Assembly: GCA_017509985.1 (NCBI GenBank)
Contig: JAFWOE010000037.1
Location: 41,221-105,220, forward strand
Length of the DNA: 64,000 bases
Source: Lachnospiraceae bacterium
Lineage (GTDB): Bacteria; Bacillota; Clostridia; Lachnospirales; Lachnospiraceae
Direction of reading: 5' to 3'
Positions 34,448-43,263 of this stretch are shown here, in pieces. The position numbers were made by a program, and so were the translations under genes. How positions within the stretch are numbered: position 1 is the first letter of the stretch; every line of letters begins with the position of its first letter. Under the pieces are notes generated by a model. That model was not told where the DNA came from, did no database searches, and saw only the letters and a list, made by a program, of their open reading frames with translations.

Positions 34448-36121
34448 ATGAACAGAAATAAAATCAAGCTGAATATCACTCTGATTGCACTCGCCGCCGC
34501 TGCCGTCATGACCCTTACGGCGCTGACTGCAGGCGCGAGCCGTGTCTCTGCTGCCGAATCCGCCGGTACCGGTACTGCTGTAAGTACTGATTCCGCTGTT
34601 TCATCCAGCCAGACTCCTGCTGATTCAAAAACTGAGGATACTGCCGTTTCAAAGACAAAAGAGGCTGCTTCGAAAACCGAAAAAACGGATGCTTCCAAAA
34701 CTGAAGATGCTGCTGCCGAAAGCAAAGAGAGCCCTACCAAAGCCGGGGAAAAGGAAAGCTCCGCTTCGGAAAAATACACATTGGACAACATCCGGGATTA
34801 TATTGTCGGCCTGGATGAGCCCGTCGAACTGGAGGACGGAACGAAAGCGCCGCTGGTCAACTTCGATAACGCAGCGACCACTCCGGCATTTAAGCCCGTA
34901 ATGGACGAGGTGGACAGCAAACTTTCCATGTACGGCTCCATCGGCCGCGGATTCTCTCAGAAATCCAATTATTCAACCGATCTTTATAACGAAACACGCC
35001 AGAAGGTGCTGGATTTCGTCAGCGCAGACGCAGAGCACTACACCTGCTTCTATGTCAATAATACCACGGACGGGCTGAACAAGCTGGCCTCCGCACTGAT
35101 CGAAAGCAAAGACGACCTGGTCCTGGCCACAAGGATCGAGCACCACGCGAACGATCTTTCCTGGAGGGAACGCTGCAAGGTGATCTATGCGGAAGTGGAT
35201 GACCAGGGACGTGTCATTTACGACGATATTGAAAAGCTGCTGAAAGAAAACAAAGTGGATTATGTTACCGTAACGGCAGCTTCCAACGTGACCGGCTATG
35301 TGACCGACGTTCACCGCGTGGCAAAACTGGCGCACAAGTACGGCGCGAAGATCATTGTAGACGGAGCACAGATCGTAGCGCACCGCGCCTTCTCCATGCT
35401 CGGTAAAACGGAAGAGGAAAACATCGATTTCTTCGTATTTTCCGCACATAAGATGTACTCGCCCTACGGCGGCGGCGCGGTCGTGGGACTGACCGAAGAA
35501 CTGAACAAACACATGCCGGAATTCTACGGCGGCGGAACCGTCCGGATCGTCGGAGATACTGTCTGGGATGCGAAGGACGCACCGGCAAAATACGAAGCCG
35601 GATCGCCGAATTATCCCGGCGTTGTCGGTCTGGGAAAAGCCATCGACATCCTTACCGAAATCGGTTTTGACTCCATAGAGGAACACGAGCAGAAACTGAT
35701 CCGCAAACTGATGGACGGATTAAAAGAATACGACACCGCCGTGATCTACGGGGACTCCGAAAACATTTCCGACCGGGTCGGCGTAGTGACCTTTAATTTC
35801 ACCGACGCCAATTCCTTCATCCTGGCAGAACAGCTTTCGAAACTCGGCGGCGTGGCCACAAGGCGGGGCGCCTTCTGCGCTCATCCGTATGTATGGCGGC
35901 TGCTGGGGATCAATGCGGACGAAGCTGTCGAAGCATATGGAAGCTGCGAGGACGTATCCACGCCGGGTATGATCCGCGTCAGTTTCGGGATCTACAACAC
36001 CGAAGAAGAGGTGGACAAACTGCTGGAGATCCTGCCGAAAGCCCTCGAAGCCACAAAGGCCGAAACGGAAAAACGGAATAATGATCCCCATGCAATCAAG
36101 ATGGTGAACCCGGAATACTAA
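34448..36121 (+). CDS. Secreted class V aminotransferase / cysteine-desulfurase-like protein
   Basis: A 557-aa protein. Residues 1-36 form a Sec signal peptide (basic start MNRNKIKLN, hydrophobic core, cleavage after VSA). Residues about 37-105 are a Ser/Thr/Ala/Lys/Glu-rich linker. From about 110 there is a full class V PLP fold: FDNAATTPAF, the PLP lysine in FSAHKMYSPYG, and a Cys-bearing loop RRGAFCAHPYV like that of NifS/SufS desulfurases. GGAGG before ATG 34448 and the continuous frame make the signal peptide real. An exported PLP desulfurase-like enzyme is unusual; how it would be loaded with PLP is unclear. A MoeA-like gene follows by 33 bp, hinting at molybdenum-cofactor sulfuration, but the compartment mismatch argues for another substrate. 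Confidence 0.85.
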   Translation: MNRNKIKLNITLIALAAAAVMTLTALTAGASRVSAAESAGTGTAVSTDSAVSSSQTPADSKTEDTAVSKTKEAASKTEKTDASKTEDAAAESKESPTKAGEKESSASEKYTLDNIRDYIVGLDEPVELEDGTKAPLVNFDNAATTPAFKPVMDEVDSKLSMYGSIGRGFSQKSNYSTDLYNETRQKVLDFVSADAEHYTCFYVNNTTDGLNKLASALIESKDDLVLATRIEHHANDLSWRERCKVIYAEVDDQGRVIYDDIEKLLKENKVDYVTVTAASNVTGYVTDVHRVAKLAHKYGAKIIVDGAQIVAHRAFSMLGKTEEENIDFFVFSAHKMYSPYGGGAVVGLTEELNKHMPEFYGGGTVRIVGDTVWDAKDAPAKYEAGSPNYPGVVGLGKAIDILTEIGFDSIEEHEQKLIRKLMDGLKEYDTAVIYGDSENISDRVGVVTFNFTDANSFILAEQLSKLGGVATRRGAFCAHPYVWRLLGINADEAVEAYGSCEDVSTPGMIRVSFGIYNTEEEVDKLLEILPKALEATKAETEKRNNDPHAIKMVNPEY

Positions 36122-36154
36122 AGTACAGACACATCGAAATAAGGAGTATTTTTC

Positions 36155-37429
36155 ATGAGAGATCATTCAAAACACATTCAGGTCGAACGGGAAAAAGCAA
36201 TAGAAATGATCCTGCAGAACTGCAGATTCCATCCGATGGAAGAAAGTGTTCCGGTACGGGAGTCTGCAGGAAGAATACTGGCAGAAGACATTTTTTCACA
36301 GTGGGATGTTCCGAACGCACTGACCTGCAGGATGGATTCTGTAGCCGTCCGATGGTCTGATTTCGAAAACGGTATGCCGGATACGTCCGGCTGGGAACGC
36401 GGACGCCAGTGGGAATTTGCCAACACGGGAGTTGCCATGCCGGAAGGCTTCGATACGGCTGTTGTCGTAGAGCATGTGCGGTTTTCCGATAATGATACAA
36501 AAGTGGCTTTCGATGTGATGCCCTCAGGAAAGCATGCCGGTACCTCGGCACCGGGCAGCAGGCTGAAAGCCGGGGATCTCATGGTGCCGAAAGGAACATT
36601 GATCACCCCGCTGATCGCCGCGCACATTGCCAACGGAAACAACGCCTTCGTCAAAGTGGTCAAAAAGCCGGTCGTTGCCTTTCTTCCGACCGGGAATGAG
36701 CTGGTAAACGTCGGAAAACCGGTTCCGATCGGCAAAAATATCGAAAGCAATTCCGTAATGATCGCCGAAAAGATCCGGCAGTGGGGCGGCGAACCGGTCG
36801 TCTTTGAGATCATACTGGATGAACAGGAAGCGCTTAAAGAAGCGCTGCTGAAAGCTGCTGCTGAAAATGATATCGTAGTCCTGAACGCCGGTTCTTCCAA
36901 AGGGAATGATGACTGGGGGATCGAAATGCTGGAAGAAGTCGGTACGGTCTTCTATCATCAGACCAGTCACGGGCCGGGGCATCACAGTTCTTTCGGGATC
37001 ATAGGAGAGACTCCCGTGATCGGTATTTCCGGTCCTCCCGGAGGCGCCGCATTTACGACCGACTTTTATCTTTACCCGGCAATGATGGCTTATCTGGGAA
37101 GGGAGCCCCGTCTGCCTAAGATCATAGTACGGCTTGCAGAAAATCTTGCTGTCGCAAAAATCGCCTCCGGCAGCGAAAAAAGCCCCGCCAGGGGAGAAGA
37201 ACGGCCGCGTGAAGGCGGTAGATTCCATACCATACGGCAGCTTATTCTTGAGCAGGCGGAAGATGGTATTATCGAGGCCAGGCAGCTGCCGTCAAAGAAA
37301 CCGGGGCCTTTCGAAGCAGAAAAAGCAGATGCGTACTATATGATGCCCTCAGGAGACGGTATGACGATTCCCGGGAAGGGCGACTTCATTGAAGTTGAAC
37401 TTCGCCCGGAGTTTGCCCGGACAAGATAA
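36155..37429 (+). CDS. MoeA-like molybdopterin-binding protein
   Basis: A 424-aa protein with the MoeA domain order. Domain I/II has NALTCRMDSVAVR (MoeA usually has SAMDGYAVR). The MoCF/MogA-like domain starts VAFLPTGNELV and has LNAGSSKGNDD and GPPGGAAF (usual GLPGNPVS). A C-terminal beta domain ends KGDFIEVELR. MoeA inserts molybdate into adenylated molybdopterin. The altered motifs suggest a specialised copy, perhaps for the three AOR-type enzymes in this window. AAGGAG precedes the ATG; it is co-transcribed with the exported aminotransferase. Confidence 0.87.
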   Translation: MRDHSKHIQVEREKAIEMILQNCRFHPMEESVPVRESAGRILAEDIFSQWDVPNALTCRMDSVAVRWSDFENGMPDTSGWERGRQWEFANTGVAMPEGFDTAVVVEHVRFSDNDTKVAFDVMPSGKHAGTSAPGSRLKAGDLMVPKGTLITPLIAAHIANGNNAFVKVVKKPVVAFLPTGNELVNVGKPVPIGKNIESNSVMIAEKIRQWGGEPVVFEIILDEQEALKEALLKAAAENDIVVLNAGSSKGNDDWGIEMLEEVGTVFYHQTSHGPGHHSSFGIIGETPVIGISGPPGGAAFTTDFYLYPAMMAYLGREPRLPKIIVRLAENLAVAKIASGSEKSPARGEERPREGGRFHTIRQLILEQAEDGIIEARQLPSKKPGPFEAEKADAYYMMPSGDGMTIPGKGDFIEVELRPEFARTR

Positions 37430-37437
37430 CGGCATAA

Positions 37438-37509
37438 GCTGCGAAAGCCCCCGAAGCCGCAAAGGCCGATACTGTTCCTTATGTGATCAGGGAAGTGAAC
37501 CCGGAATAC
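37438..37509 (+). pseudogene. Remnant of a class V aminotransferase 3' end
   Basis: In frame, the bases read AAKAPEAAKADT, then about five unmatched residues, then REVNPEY. This matches the C-terminus of the exported aminotransferase (PKALEATKAET ... KMVNPEY, bases 36030-36118). No upstream part of the gene remains. It is a relic of a second copy lost between the MoeA-like and flavodoxin genes. Confidence 0.7.
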
Positions 37510-37662
37510 GGATCTGCAGACTTTCGGGAAAGGCAGACGGTCCTGCAACAATCTGTTGAATGGAAGGTGTTCTTTTGCCGCATTTTGCCGTATTTTTCTT
37601 CCCCGTGTTTTGTTGTATCATAAATTCTATAAGATCAAATTATTAGCACAGAAGGAGGTCAT

Positions 37663-38352
37663 ATGAAAATTCTCGCATTCAATGGAAGCCCAAGAAAAAA
37701 ATGGAATACCGCGACGCTCTTACGTAATGCTCTGGATGGAGCTGCTTCCCAGGGAGCAGAGACCGAGCTGATCCATCTTTACGATTATCATTATACAGGC
37801 TGCAGGAGCTGTTTTGCATGCAAACTGATCGGCGGCAAAAGCTATGGCAGATGTGCCCTGAAAGATGAACTGGCCCCGATCCTGGACAAGGCTCATGAAG
37901 CGGATGCACTGATCTTCGGTTCGCCGATCTATGTAGGCAATCTGTCTGCGGGAATGAGAGCTTTCCTGGAAAGGCTGTTTTATCAATACGCTATGTATAA
38001 CGACACAATGGCATTCCATAGAAAGATCCCTACCGGTTTCATTTACACAATGAACGTTTCTCAGGAACTTCTCAAACTTGCGGACTTCGGTCAGGAATTT
38101 CTTCAGAGCGCGGCCGCGAAAACATTCGGCGGTCCGGTGGAGGCCCTTAACGTAACCGATACCTACCAGTTTGACGACTATTCCAAATATGAGGTCACCA
38201 TGTTCGATGTCAATGCCAAGAAAAAAAGGCGTGAAGAACAGTTCCCGATCGACTGTCAGGATGCCTTCGACATGGGAGTCCGAATCGCTCAATACTGTCA
38301 GAAGGATGATTTTTCGGATATTCCGATGCATCTGCACCCTTATTTTTCTTAA
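37663..38352 (+). CDS. Flavodoxin-family NAD(P)H-dependent FMN/iron-sulfur flavoprotein
   Basis: A 229-aa flavodoxin-fold protein. The FMN phosphate loop is NGSPRKKWNTATLL. A cysteine set GCRSCFACK plus C at RCALKDE matches the iron-sulfur flavoprotein (Isf) family that binds [4Fe-4S] next to FMN. GSPIYVGNLSAGMRAFLER follows as the second flavin loop. It likely moves electrons between ferredoxin or NAD(P)H and a partner. AAGGAGG precedes ATG 37663. It lies 23 bp before the amidohydrolase. Confidence 0.88.
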   Translation: MKILAFNGSPRKKWNTATLLRNALDGAASQGAETELIHLYDYHYTGCRSCFACKLIGGKSYGRCALKDELAPILDKAHEADALIFGSPIYVGNLSAGMRAFLERLFYQYAMYNDTMAFHRKIPTGFIYTMNVSQELLKLADFGQEFLQSAAAKTFGGPVEALNVTDTYQFDDYSKYEVTMFDVNAKKKRREEQFPIDCQDAFDMGVRIAQYCQKDDFSDIPMHLHPYFS

Positions 38353-38375
38353 AAATAAAAAGGGGATAATTCGCA

Positions 38376-39176
38376 ATGATTATCGATTTTCACATTCATA
38401 TGTCCGATCCCAAATTTGCAGTTAAAATGCCCGTCCCAAAGGGTCCTAAAAAGCCCGGACCGGCAAGGGTTCTGCCCAGGACGCCCGAAGAGTACAAGAA
38501 AAACCTGAAAGAAATGGGCATCTCCCATGCGGTTGTGCAACACATGGCAGTCCAGCCCGGCACTACAAAGGCTATCAACGAGTTCGCAAAGGAACTTTCA
38601 AAAGACGAGGACGGCTTTTTCTTCCAATACGGTGCTTTCCACCCGGATGACGATCCCGAGGATCTGAAGGATCTCCGGGAAAGCGGCGTATTTCAGGGTG
38701 TAAAACTGCATCCGTATCTTCAGAAGTTTGTAATTGATGACAGGAAAATGTATCCCGCATATGAGATGCTCAGTTATCTGAACCTGCCCGTTCTTTTCCA
38801 TACGGGAAGGGATTTTGACGATCCCTCACTGAAAAATGCGTTTCCCGAAAAGATCCTGAAAATACACAGGGACTTTCCGAAACTGACGATCATCGCCGCT
38901 CATCTCGGAGCGTTTTGCATGTATGATGAAGCCGAGGAATTAATGGCCGGACAGGATATGTATATCGATGTGACTGCCTGCGTAACATTCTGCAAGGATA
39001 TGGCTCAGTACAAACGGATACTGGAGAAACACGATCCTGATAAGATTCTGTTTGGCAGCGATTACGCAATGGGGGATCCTTCGAAAGAACTGGAATATCT
39101 GGAACGCTTAAATCTGAGTTCCGACCTGATGGATAAGATCCTGTACAAAAATGCCGTACAGCTGTTGGGGATCTGA
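38376..39176 (+). CDS. Amidohydrolase-family (amidohydrolase 2) TIM-barrel hydrolase
   Basis: A 266-aa protein with the metal-binding HxH (IDFHIHMSD), KLHPYLQ, the His in LFHTGRDF, the His in AAHLGAF and the Asp in FGSDYAMGDP. These mark the ACMSD/amidohydrolase-2 family of decarboxylases and hydrolases acting on small organic acids. The substrate is unknown. AAAAGGGG precedes the ATG; a terminator follows. Confidence 0.87.
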   Translation: MIIDFHIHMSDPKFAVKMPVPKGPKKPGPARVLPRTPEEYKKNLKEMGISHAVVQHMAVQPGTTKAINEFAKELSKDEDGFFFQYGAFHPDDDPEDLKDLRESGVFQGVKLHPYLQKFVIDDRKMYPAYEMLSYLNLPVLFHTGRDFDDPSLKNAFPEKILKIHRDFPKLTIIAAHLGAFCMYDEAEELMAGQDMYIDVTACVTFCKDMAQYKRILEKHDPDKILFGSDYAMGDPSKELEYLERLNLSSDLMDKILYKNAVQLLGI

Positions 39177-39210
39177 TATCTTTATCATCTGAATCTTTAT
39201 GAATTGAAAG

Positions 39211-39239
39211 GAAGGGGCTTCCGCAGGAGCCCCCTTTTC
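39211..39239 (+). terminator. Terminator after the amidohydrolase gene
   Basis: Stem AAGGGGCT / AGCCCCCTT, with TTTT on the plus strand, located between convergent genes. Confidence 0.8.
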
Positions 39240-39259
39240 ATAATCAGAAAACCTCATGA

Positions 39260-40456
39260 TCAGAAAACCATGACCTCATCGTCTTTCCATTCAAACCGGA
39301 CATTCAGGTCTGCAGCTCTCGATATGTTTTCTACATATTCGTAAACCTGTCTTCCCCGTTCATCGTTCTTCAGGATCTCCGGCTGGCCATGTTCATTGAT
39401 CAGACAGGGAAGGTAGCCTGCCTGAACGATCTTCCCGTTTTCAATCGTGCATTTCGCGATCATGGACATATTGATCTCCCTGGGCGGGAATACGCATTCT
39501 TTTCCGCCGGCCTCAAAGACAAACGGTCCGCCATGATTCCTCAGAAGCTCCTGCGTATGCTTCCTCTGATCTTCCTTGGATTCTGACTGGCTTTTCGGAT
39601 GTCCCTTGCCCATTTTTATAAAACTGCCATAGCGGAAAAAGTTCTCGTGTTCCACTTCGCAGACAGTCACGAAATTACCCAGGCCATGGAATATCGCCTT
39701 TCCTTTGTAGGTCTCGATCCCCTTCAGGATATGGGCATGGTGCGAAAAGATCACATCCGCGCCGGCATCAATGGCAGCATAGGAAATCTGCTGTTCAAAG
39801 TCTGCTATCCTGGCCGGGATATAACCGATGCCCTTATGGAAAGCAATAGCCAGAACGTCGCAGAGAGGTCTGAGATTCCGGATATCATCTTCCATTGCTT
39901 TCAGACTTTCCGGTTCTGCAAACGTATGCACAATGGGGATGCCGCCGATCGTAGGAGTGCCTTCTTCATAGGACACACAGGCGTCTACATAGGCGCAGCC
40001 CGGCTTTTTCTTCGTAGCCCATGACCCCTTTGGACCGGAACAGTTATACGCCAGAAAACCGAATTTTGTCCCTTCGCGCTCAATGACAACGGGCTTCCTT
40101 GCTTCTTCAAGGTTCATTCCCGCTCCGCAGCTGGCGATTCCGTTTTCCTGCAATCCGGCAATCGTGTCTTCCACGCCCGGAACGCCGGCGTCCCAGGTAT
40201 GGTTGGATGCCGTTGTGATCACGTCAAAGCCGGCATTGGCCAGCGCTTTGATATTATCGGGATTGCACGGCAGAGAAGAATAATTCAGGTCGGGAAAAGT
40301 ACTGTAACCTCTGGAAGTAAAAGGGAGCTCTCCCTGCCCGACGACAACATCCGCTGACCGAAATAAAGGGGCAACCAGTTCAAACGGTTCATCAGGCCTG
40401 GTCGTATCCACGATCAGGTCTCCGACTCCCAGCATCAGCAATTCTTTTTTACTCAC
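39260..40456 (-). CDS. CapA-family metallophosphatase-like protein
   Basis: A 398-aa PGA_cap (CapA/PgsA-type) domain without signal peptide. It has the metallophosphoesterase-like GDLIVD, SNHTWD, FHKGIGY, HHAHILKG and GLGNFV blocks. Family members act in poly-gamma-glutamate export or as phosphoesterases; cytosolic copies in catabolic clusters are uncharacterised. Start is GTG at 40456 with GGAGGTG upstream. Third gene of the minus-strand group led by the UGSC-related gene. Confidence 0.87.
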   Translation of the reverse strand: MSKKELLMLGVGDLIVDTTRPDEPFELVAPLFRSADVVVGQGELPFTSRGYSTFPDLNYSSLPCNPDNIKALANAGFDVITTASNHTWDAGVPGVEDTIAGLQENGIASCGAGMNLEEARKPVVIEREGTKFGFLAYNCSGPKGSWATKKKPGCAYVDACVSYEEGTPTIGGIPIVHTFAEPESLKAMEDDIRNLRPLCDVLAIAFHKGIGYIPARIADFEQQISYAAIDAGADVIFSHHAHILKGIETYKGKAIFHGLGNFVTVCEVEHENFFRYGSFIKMGKGHPKSQSESKEDQRKHTQELLRNHGGPFVFEAGGKECVFPPREINMSMIAKCTIENGKIVQAGYLPCLINEHGQPEILKNDERGRQVYEYVENISRAADLNVRFEWKDDEVMVF

Positions 40457-40577
40457 GTTTCACCTCCGGTCATTATAAAACCAGGTTCGTTTTGTCTTTG
40501 TTGCGGATCGTCCCGTGAAATGTACCTTTTCACGCTGATAATCCATCGATTTGACAGACCGCTCAGTCCGGACGTTT

Positions 40578-41282
40578 TTACTCATAATACCGGGGATACT
40601 CCTTATCGGGAGTGTTGTCCGGATCATGAGCGAAAAGCACCTTGCAGCCTGCGGCTGCCAAATCCCTGACTTTCCGGATCGAACGGGTTTCCGCCCAGCC
40701 GTCTGCACTGGGACGGCCGGAAAAACCGCGCTCCATGATTTCCCTGGTGGGTACGGCGTCCATCGCGAGAACGGTCCTGCCGGTCTTCGGAAGGTCGACA
40801 ATGACCGACTGGTGCCCCCGCGAATGACCGCGGGTATCGATCAGCACAACCGTACCGTCCATGAAGATATCATACTCTTCGTCATCATCGAGCTGGATAT
40901 ACCTGAAGTCATGTGTTTTTTCATAAGTCCGGAAGTCATAGCCGAGCTTGCAGGGTTCCGGCCACCATGCATACATCAGTTCCGCCCTGCGGACAATAAA
41001 AGTCGCATTCGGGAAACTGCTTAAGTAGCCAGAATGATCCATGTGCAGGTGGCTGATGACCACATAGCCGATATCTTCCGGCGTATAGCCCAGTTCCTGC
41101 AGTTTATAGAGGATCGTGTCTTTTTCTTCCATGACCGCGTTCTCATCGCGCAGTTCATAAGACTCTCCGGTATCTACAAGAACGAGACCTTTCGGATGCT
41201 CGATCAGATAAGCGTAGATCGGTATAACCATTCCGGACATCGGTTCATCGATGGAGCCCACATGAAAACAATACAATTTCAT
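40578..41282 (-). CDS. N-acyl-homoserine-lactonase-like MBL-fold hydrolase
   Basis: A 234-aa metallo-beta-lactamase fold protein. It has SHLHMDHSG (HxHxDH) and DTRGHSRGHQ, plus Asp in LAMDAVPT, a pattern matching the AhlD/AttM group of lactonases. It lacks the extra N-terminal elements of true AHL lactonases, so another lactone or ester is likely. It begins 18 bp after the UGSC-related gene and is co-transcribed. Confidence 0.86.
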   Translation of the reverse strand: MKLYCFHVGSIDEPMSGMVIPIYAYLIEHPKGLVLVDTGESYELRDENAVMEEKDTILYKLQELGYTPEDIGYVVISHLHMDHSGYLSSFPNATFIVRRAELMYAWWPEPCKLGYDFRTYEKTHDFRYIQLDDDEEYDIFMDGTVVLIDTRGHSRGHQSVIVDLPKTGRTVLAMDAVPTREIMERGFSGRPSADGWAETRSIRKVRDLAAAGCKVLFAHDPDNTPDKEYPRYYE

Positions 41283-41300
41283 GATAAATATCCTTCCGTA

Positions 41301-43082
41301 TTATCTGCCGGCCTTTGTAAGCGTTGCACCCGTGATTTTTCTGGTGTAGTAAGGAACGCTGGGGGCATTGTCCCCAAAGCTCTTGTAGGAAGCCATGCAG
41401 AAGAATCCAAGCGTCTGGCCGCCCAGAGGACCGGAAACGAAAATCGCCAGTTTGTCGGAATTATACACAGGAACAGAACCGCCGGGTACACAGTCCTCCA
41501 CCGTCAGGTTCGGCACTTTGCCGCTCTTGGCCAGTTCCAGCATGCTTGCCTGCAGATGCTCGTCCAGCTTATCCCACGGATATCTGCGATAATTGCCGAT
41601 ATACTTTGCCACATCGGCTTTCGAATAACCTGCAGCTGCCAGCTGGCGGGCCTGTCCCGGATAAATGATCAGCGCATAAGAACGGTGGCCGATCCAGTCA
41701 TTGGCACCGATCCGGCCCCACTTATCATAGTAGTTGATATCATTGATATTCTTGATCTCGGGATGAAGCTTATTCTCAAGCGTACCCTGTGCCCTTTCGG
41801 CGATACGGTCCAGATCGTTCTGCAGGCCATAGGTCCACACAGAGCCGGATGGCATATTGGTTATATCCTTCCACCAGTAACCGTCGACATGCATTACTTC
41901 TTCGATCGTTACCGTACTGTCCTCAAGGGAATAGCCCTGGGTTACACGCCACGGCTCCCAGGGGCTCTCTTCCTCATTCTCGCAGAAAGTGAGGTTGCAG
42001 TACCTGGAAGGCTGGCCGGTCATGCCGCCGTCGATATCAAAATCAAGCCAGCCGAGGTTGATGCAGCAGAGGCTGACTGCACGGCCGATCGTACTGTTGG
42101 CCCGGTTGCCGGGTCCGAGGTAGCCGGTCTTGCAGTTCATGCCGATCTCTTTAGCGATTGGTCCGTCTACTGCGATCATCAGCTGGGAAGAAGTAACGGT
42201 TGCAACAGCATGAAATACATCAAAATCGGGATCGCAGCACATTTCGACCGCGGTAATGATGATCGGCAGATACTCGGGCTTTGCGCCTGCCATGACCGCG
42301 TTGATGGCGATCTTCTCAATGGTGACGATGCCGTGCGTGGGTGCCATGTCGCCCTCAAGAACTTCATCGGGTCTGCGGCTCGTACCGGTGAGCATTTCTT
42401 CTACTGCTTTCTGTGTAGGAGCAGCAACAGACATGCCATCGGTAAACTTGTGCTCTATAAAGTAATCCTGGAATTTTTTATAAGCCTCGTCGTAGTCTTC
42501 CCCTTCGAATTCAAAATCGCTGAGATCATACTCAAACTTCTTCGGATTGCTTTCTTCCTCGGTCAGCGGATCCGTCAGTGCGTGTTCGATGCCCTCAATC
42601 GAATCTTCTGCAAGCTTGCGGAATTCTTCGACTTCGTTTACATCAAACCACTTATCGCAGGGCAGAACGTAAGTACGGATGGGGGTGCAGGCCGACATTG
42701 CGTGACGCGGTGTCTGAGGGTCACAGAATGCAGTCGTCAGAGTAACGCCCGGAGTTCCGTTTCTTTCCCAGTCTATGGCAGCCTCCGAATTGTATCCGGC
42801 AGTGTTCTTGACACCGTAGATATAAGCGTCAAAATCAGGAAGATCATGAATGGTCACGAACTTGCCCGTTCTGCCCTCCATGCGGACAAATTCAGAGGTG
42901 GGATACTTTTCCTGAAGCATCTTTGTCAGAAACTCCAGATAGATGTCAGCATCGGGCTTGATCAGCAAAACCGCGATGCGTTTTCCCGCCAATGTGTCCA
43001 ATCTGGGAGGAAGGGCATGCGGCTCATCGATTATCAGTTCACTGCGGGGATTGCGTACTTTTAAGACTACTTTTTCGTTCAT
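41301..43082 (-). CDS. UGSC-related two-domain protein, copy 1
   Basis: A 593-aa cytosolic protein. The N-terminal ~110 aa resemble the UGSC (seleno)protein domain (LKVRNPRSELII, PPRLDTLAGKRIAVLLIKP), but at the expected U/C-G-S-C position it reads TAGY (T94-Y97), so the redox Cys/Sec pair is gone. The C-terminal part contains INAVMAGAKPEYLPIII, VDGPIAKEIGMN and GYLGPGNRANSTIGRA, a block I associate with UGSC-linked proteins of unknown function. About 80% identical by eye to copy 2 (58352-60133). GGAGG precedes ATG 43082. The promoter region is shared with the glycyl-radical operon. Confidence 0.8.
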   Translation of the reverse strand: MNEKVVLKVRNPRSELIIDEPHALPPRLDTLAGKRIAVLLIKPDADIYLEFLTKMLQEKYPTSEFVRMEGRTGKFVTIHDLPDFDAYIYGVKNTAGYNSEAAIDWERNGTPGVTLTTAFCDPQTPRHAMSACTPIRTYVLPCDKWFDVNEVEEFRKLAEDSIEGIEHALTDPLTEEESNPKKFEYDLSDFEFEGEDYDEAYKKFQDYFIEHKFTDGMSVAAPTQKAVEEMLTGTSRRPDEVLEGDMAPTHGIVTIEKIAINAVMAGAKPEYLPIIITAVEMCCDPDFDVFHAVATVTSSQLMIAVDGPIAKEIGMNCKTGYLGPGNRANSTIGRAVSLCCINLGWLDFDIDGGMTGQPSRYCNLTFCENEEESPWEPWRVTQGYSLEDSTVTIEEVMHVDGYWWKDITNMPSGSVWTYGLQNDLDRIAERAQGTLENKLHPEIKNINDINYYDKWGRIGANDWIGHRSYALIIYPGQARQLAAAGYSKADVAKYIGNYRRYPWDKLDEHLQASMLELAKSGKVPNLTVEDCVPGGSVPVYNSDKLAIFVSGPLGGQTLGFFCMASYKSFGDNAPSVPYYTRKITGATLTKAGR

Positions 43083-43172
43083 GTTTTTCCTCCTGTTCTT
43101 AGTGATGATCAGTTAAGATTATGCAAAAAAGATATAAAAATGCGAAATATCCGGCATCTCTTGTTTAGTATT

Positions 43173-43263
43173 CCAGTTAAATTTTACTAATATGGCAGCA
43201 TAAATGTAAATGCGGCAAGATGATGCAAATTGATTTGCACCCACACAACACATTGTCGCATAG
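43173..43263 (-). promoter_or_regulatory. Promoter/operator block of UGSC-related copy 1, duplicated at 57141-57231
   Basis: Read on the minus strand, these 91 bases align without gaps to 57141-57231. The first 33 (43231-43263) are identical in both. Likely promoter boxes are TTTACA (43205-43210), 18 bp, TAAAAT (43181-43186). A dyad TGCAAAT-TG-ATTTGCA lies at 43224-43239. The identical block sits just upstream of the -35, where an activator would bind. Confidence 0.75.

Noticed and set aside
41034..43064. 676-codon antisense frame over UGSC-related copy 1
   Set aside because: Opposite-strand shadow of a well-supported gene; repetitive hydrophobic composition without motifs.
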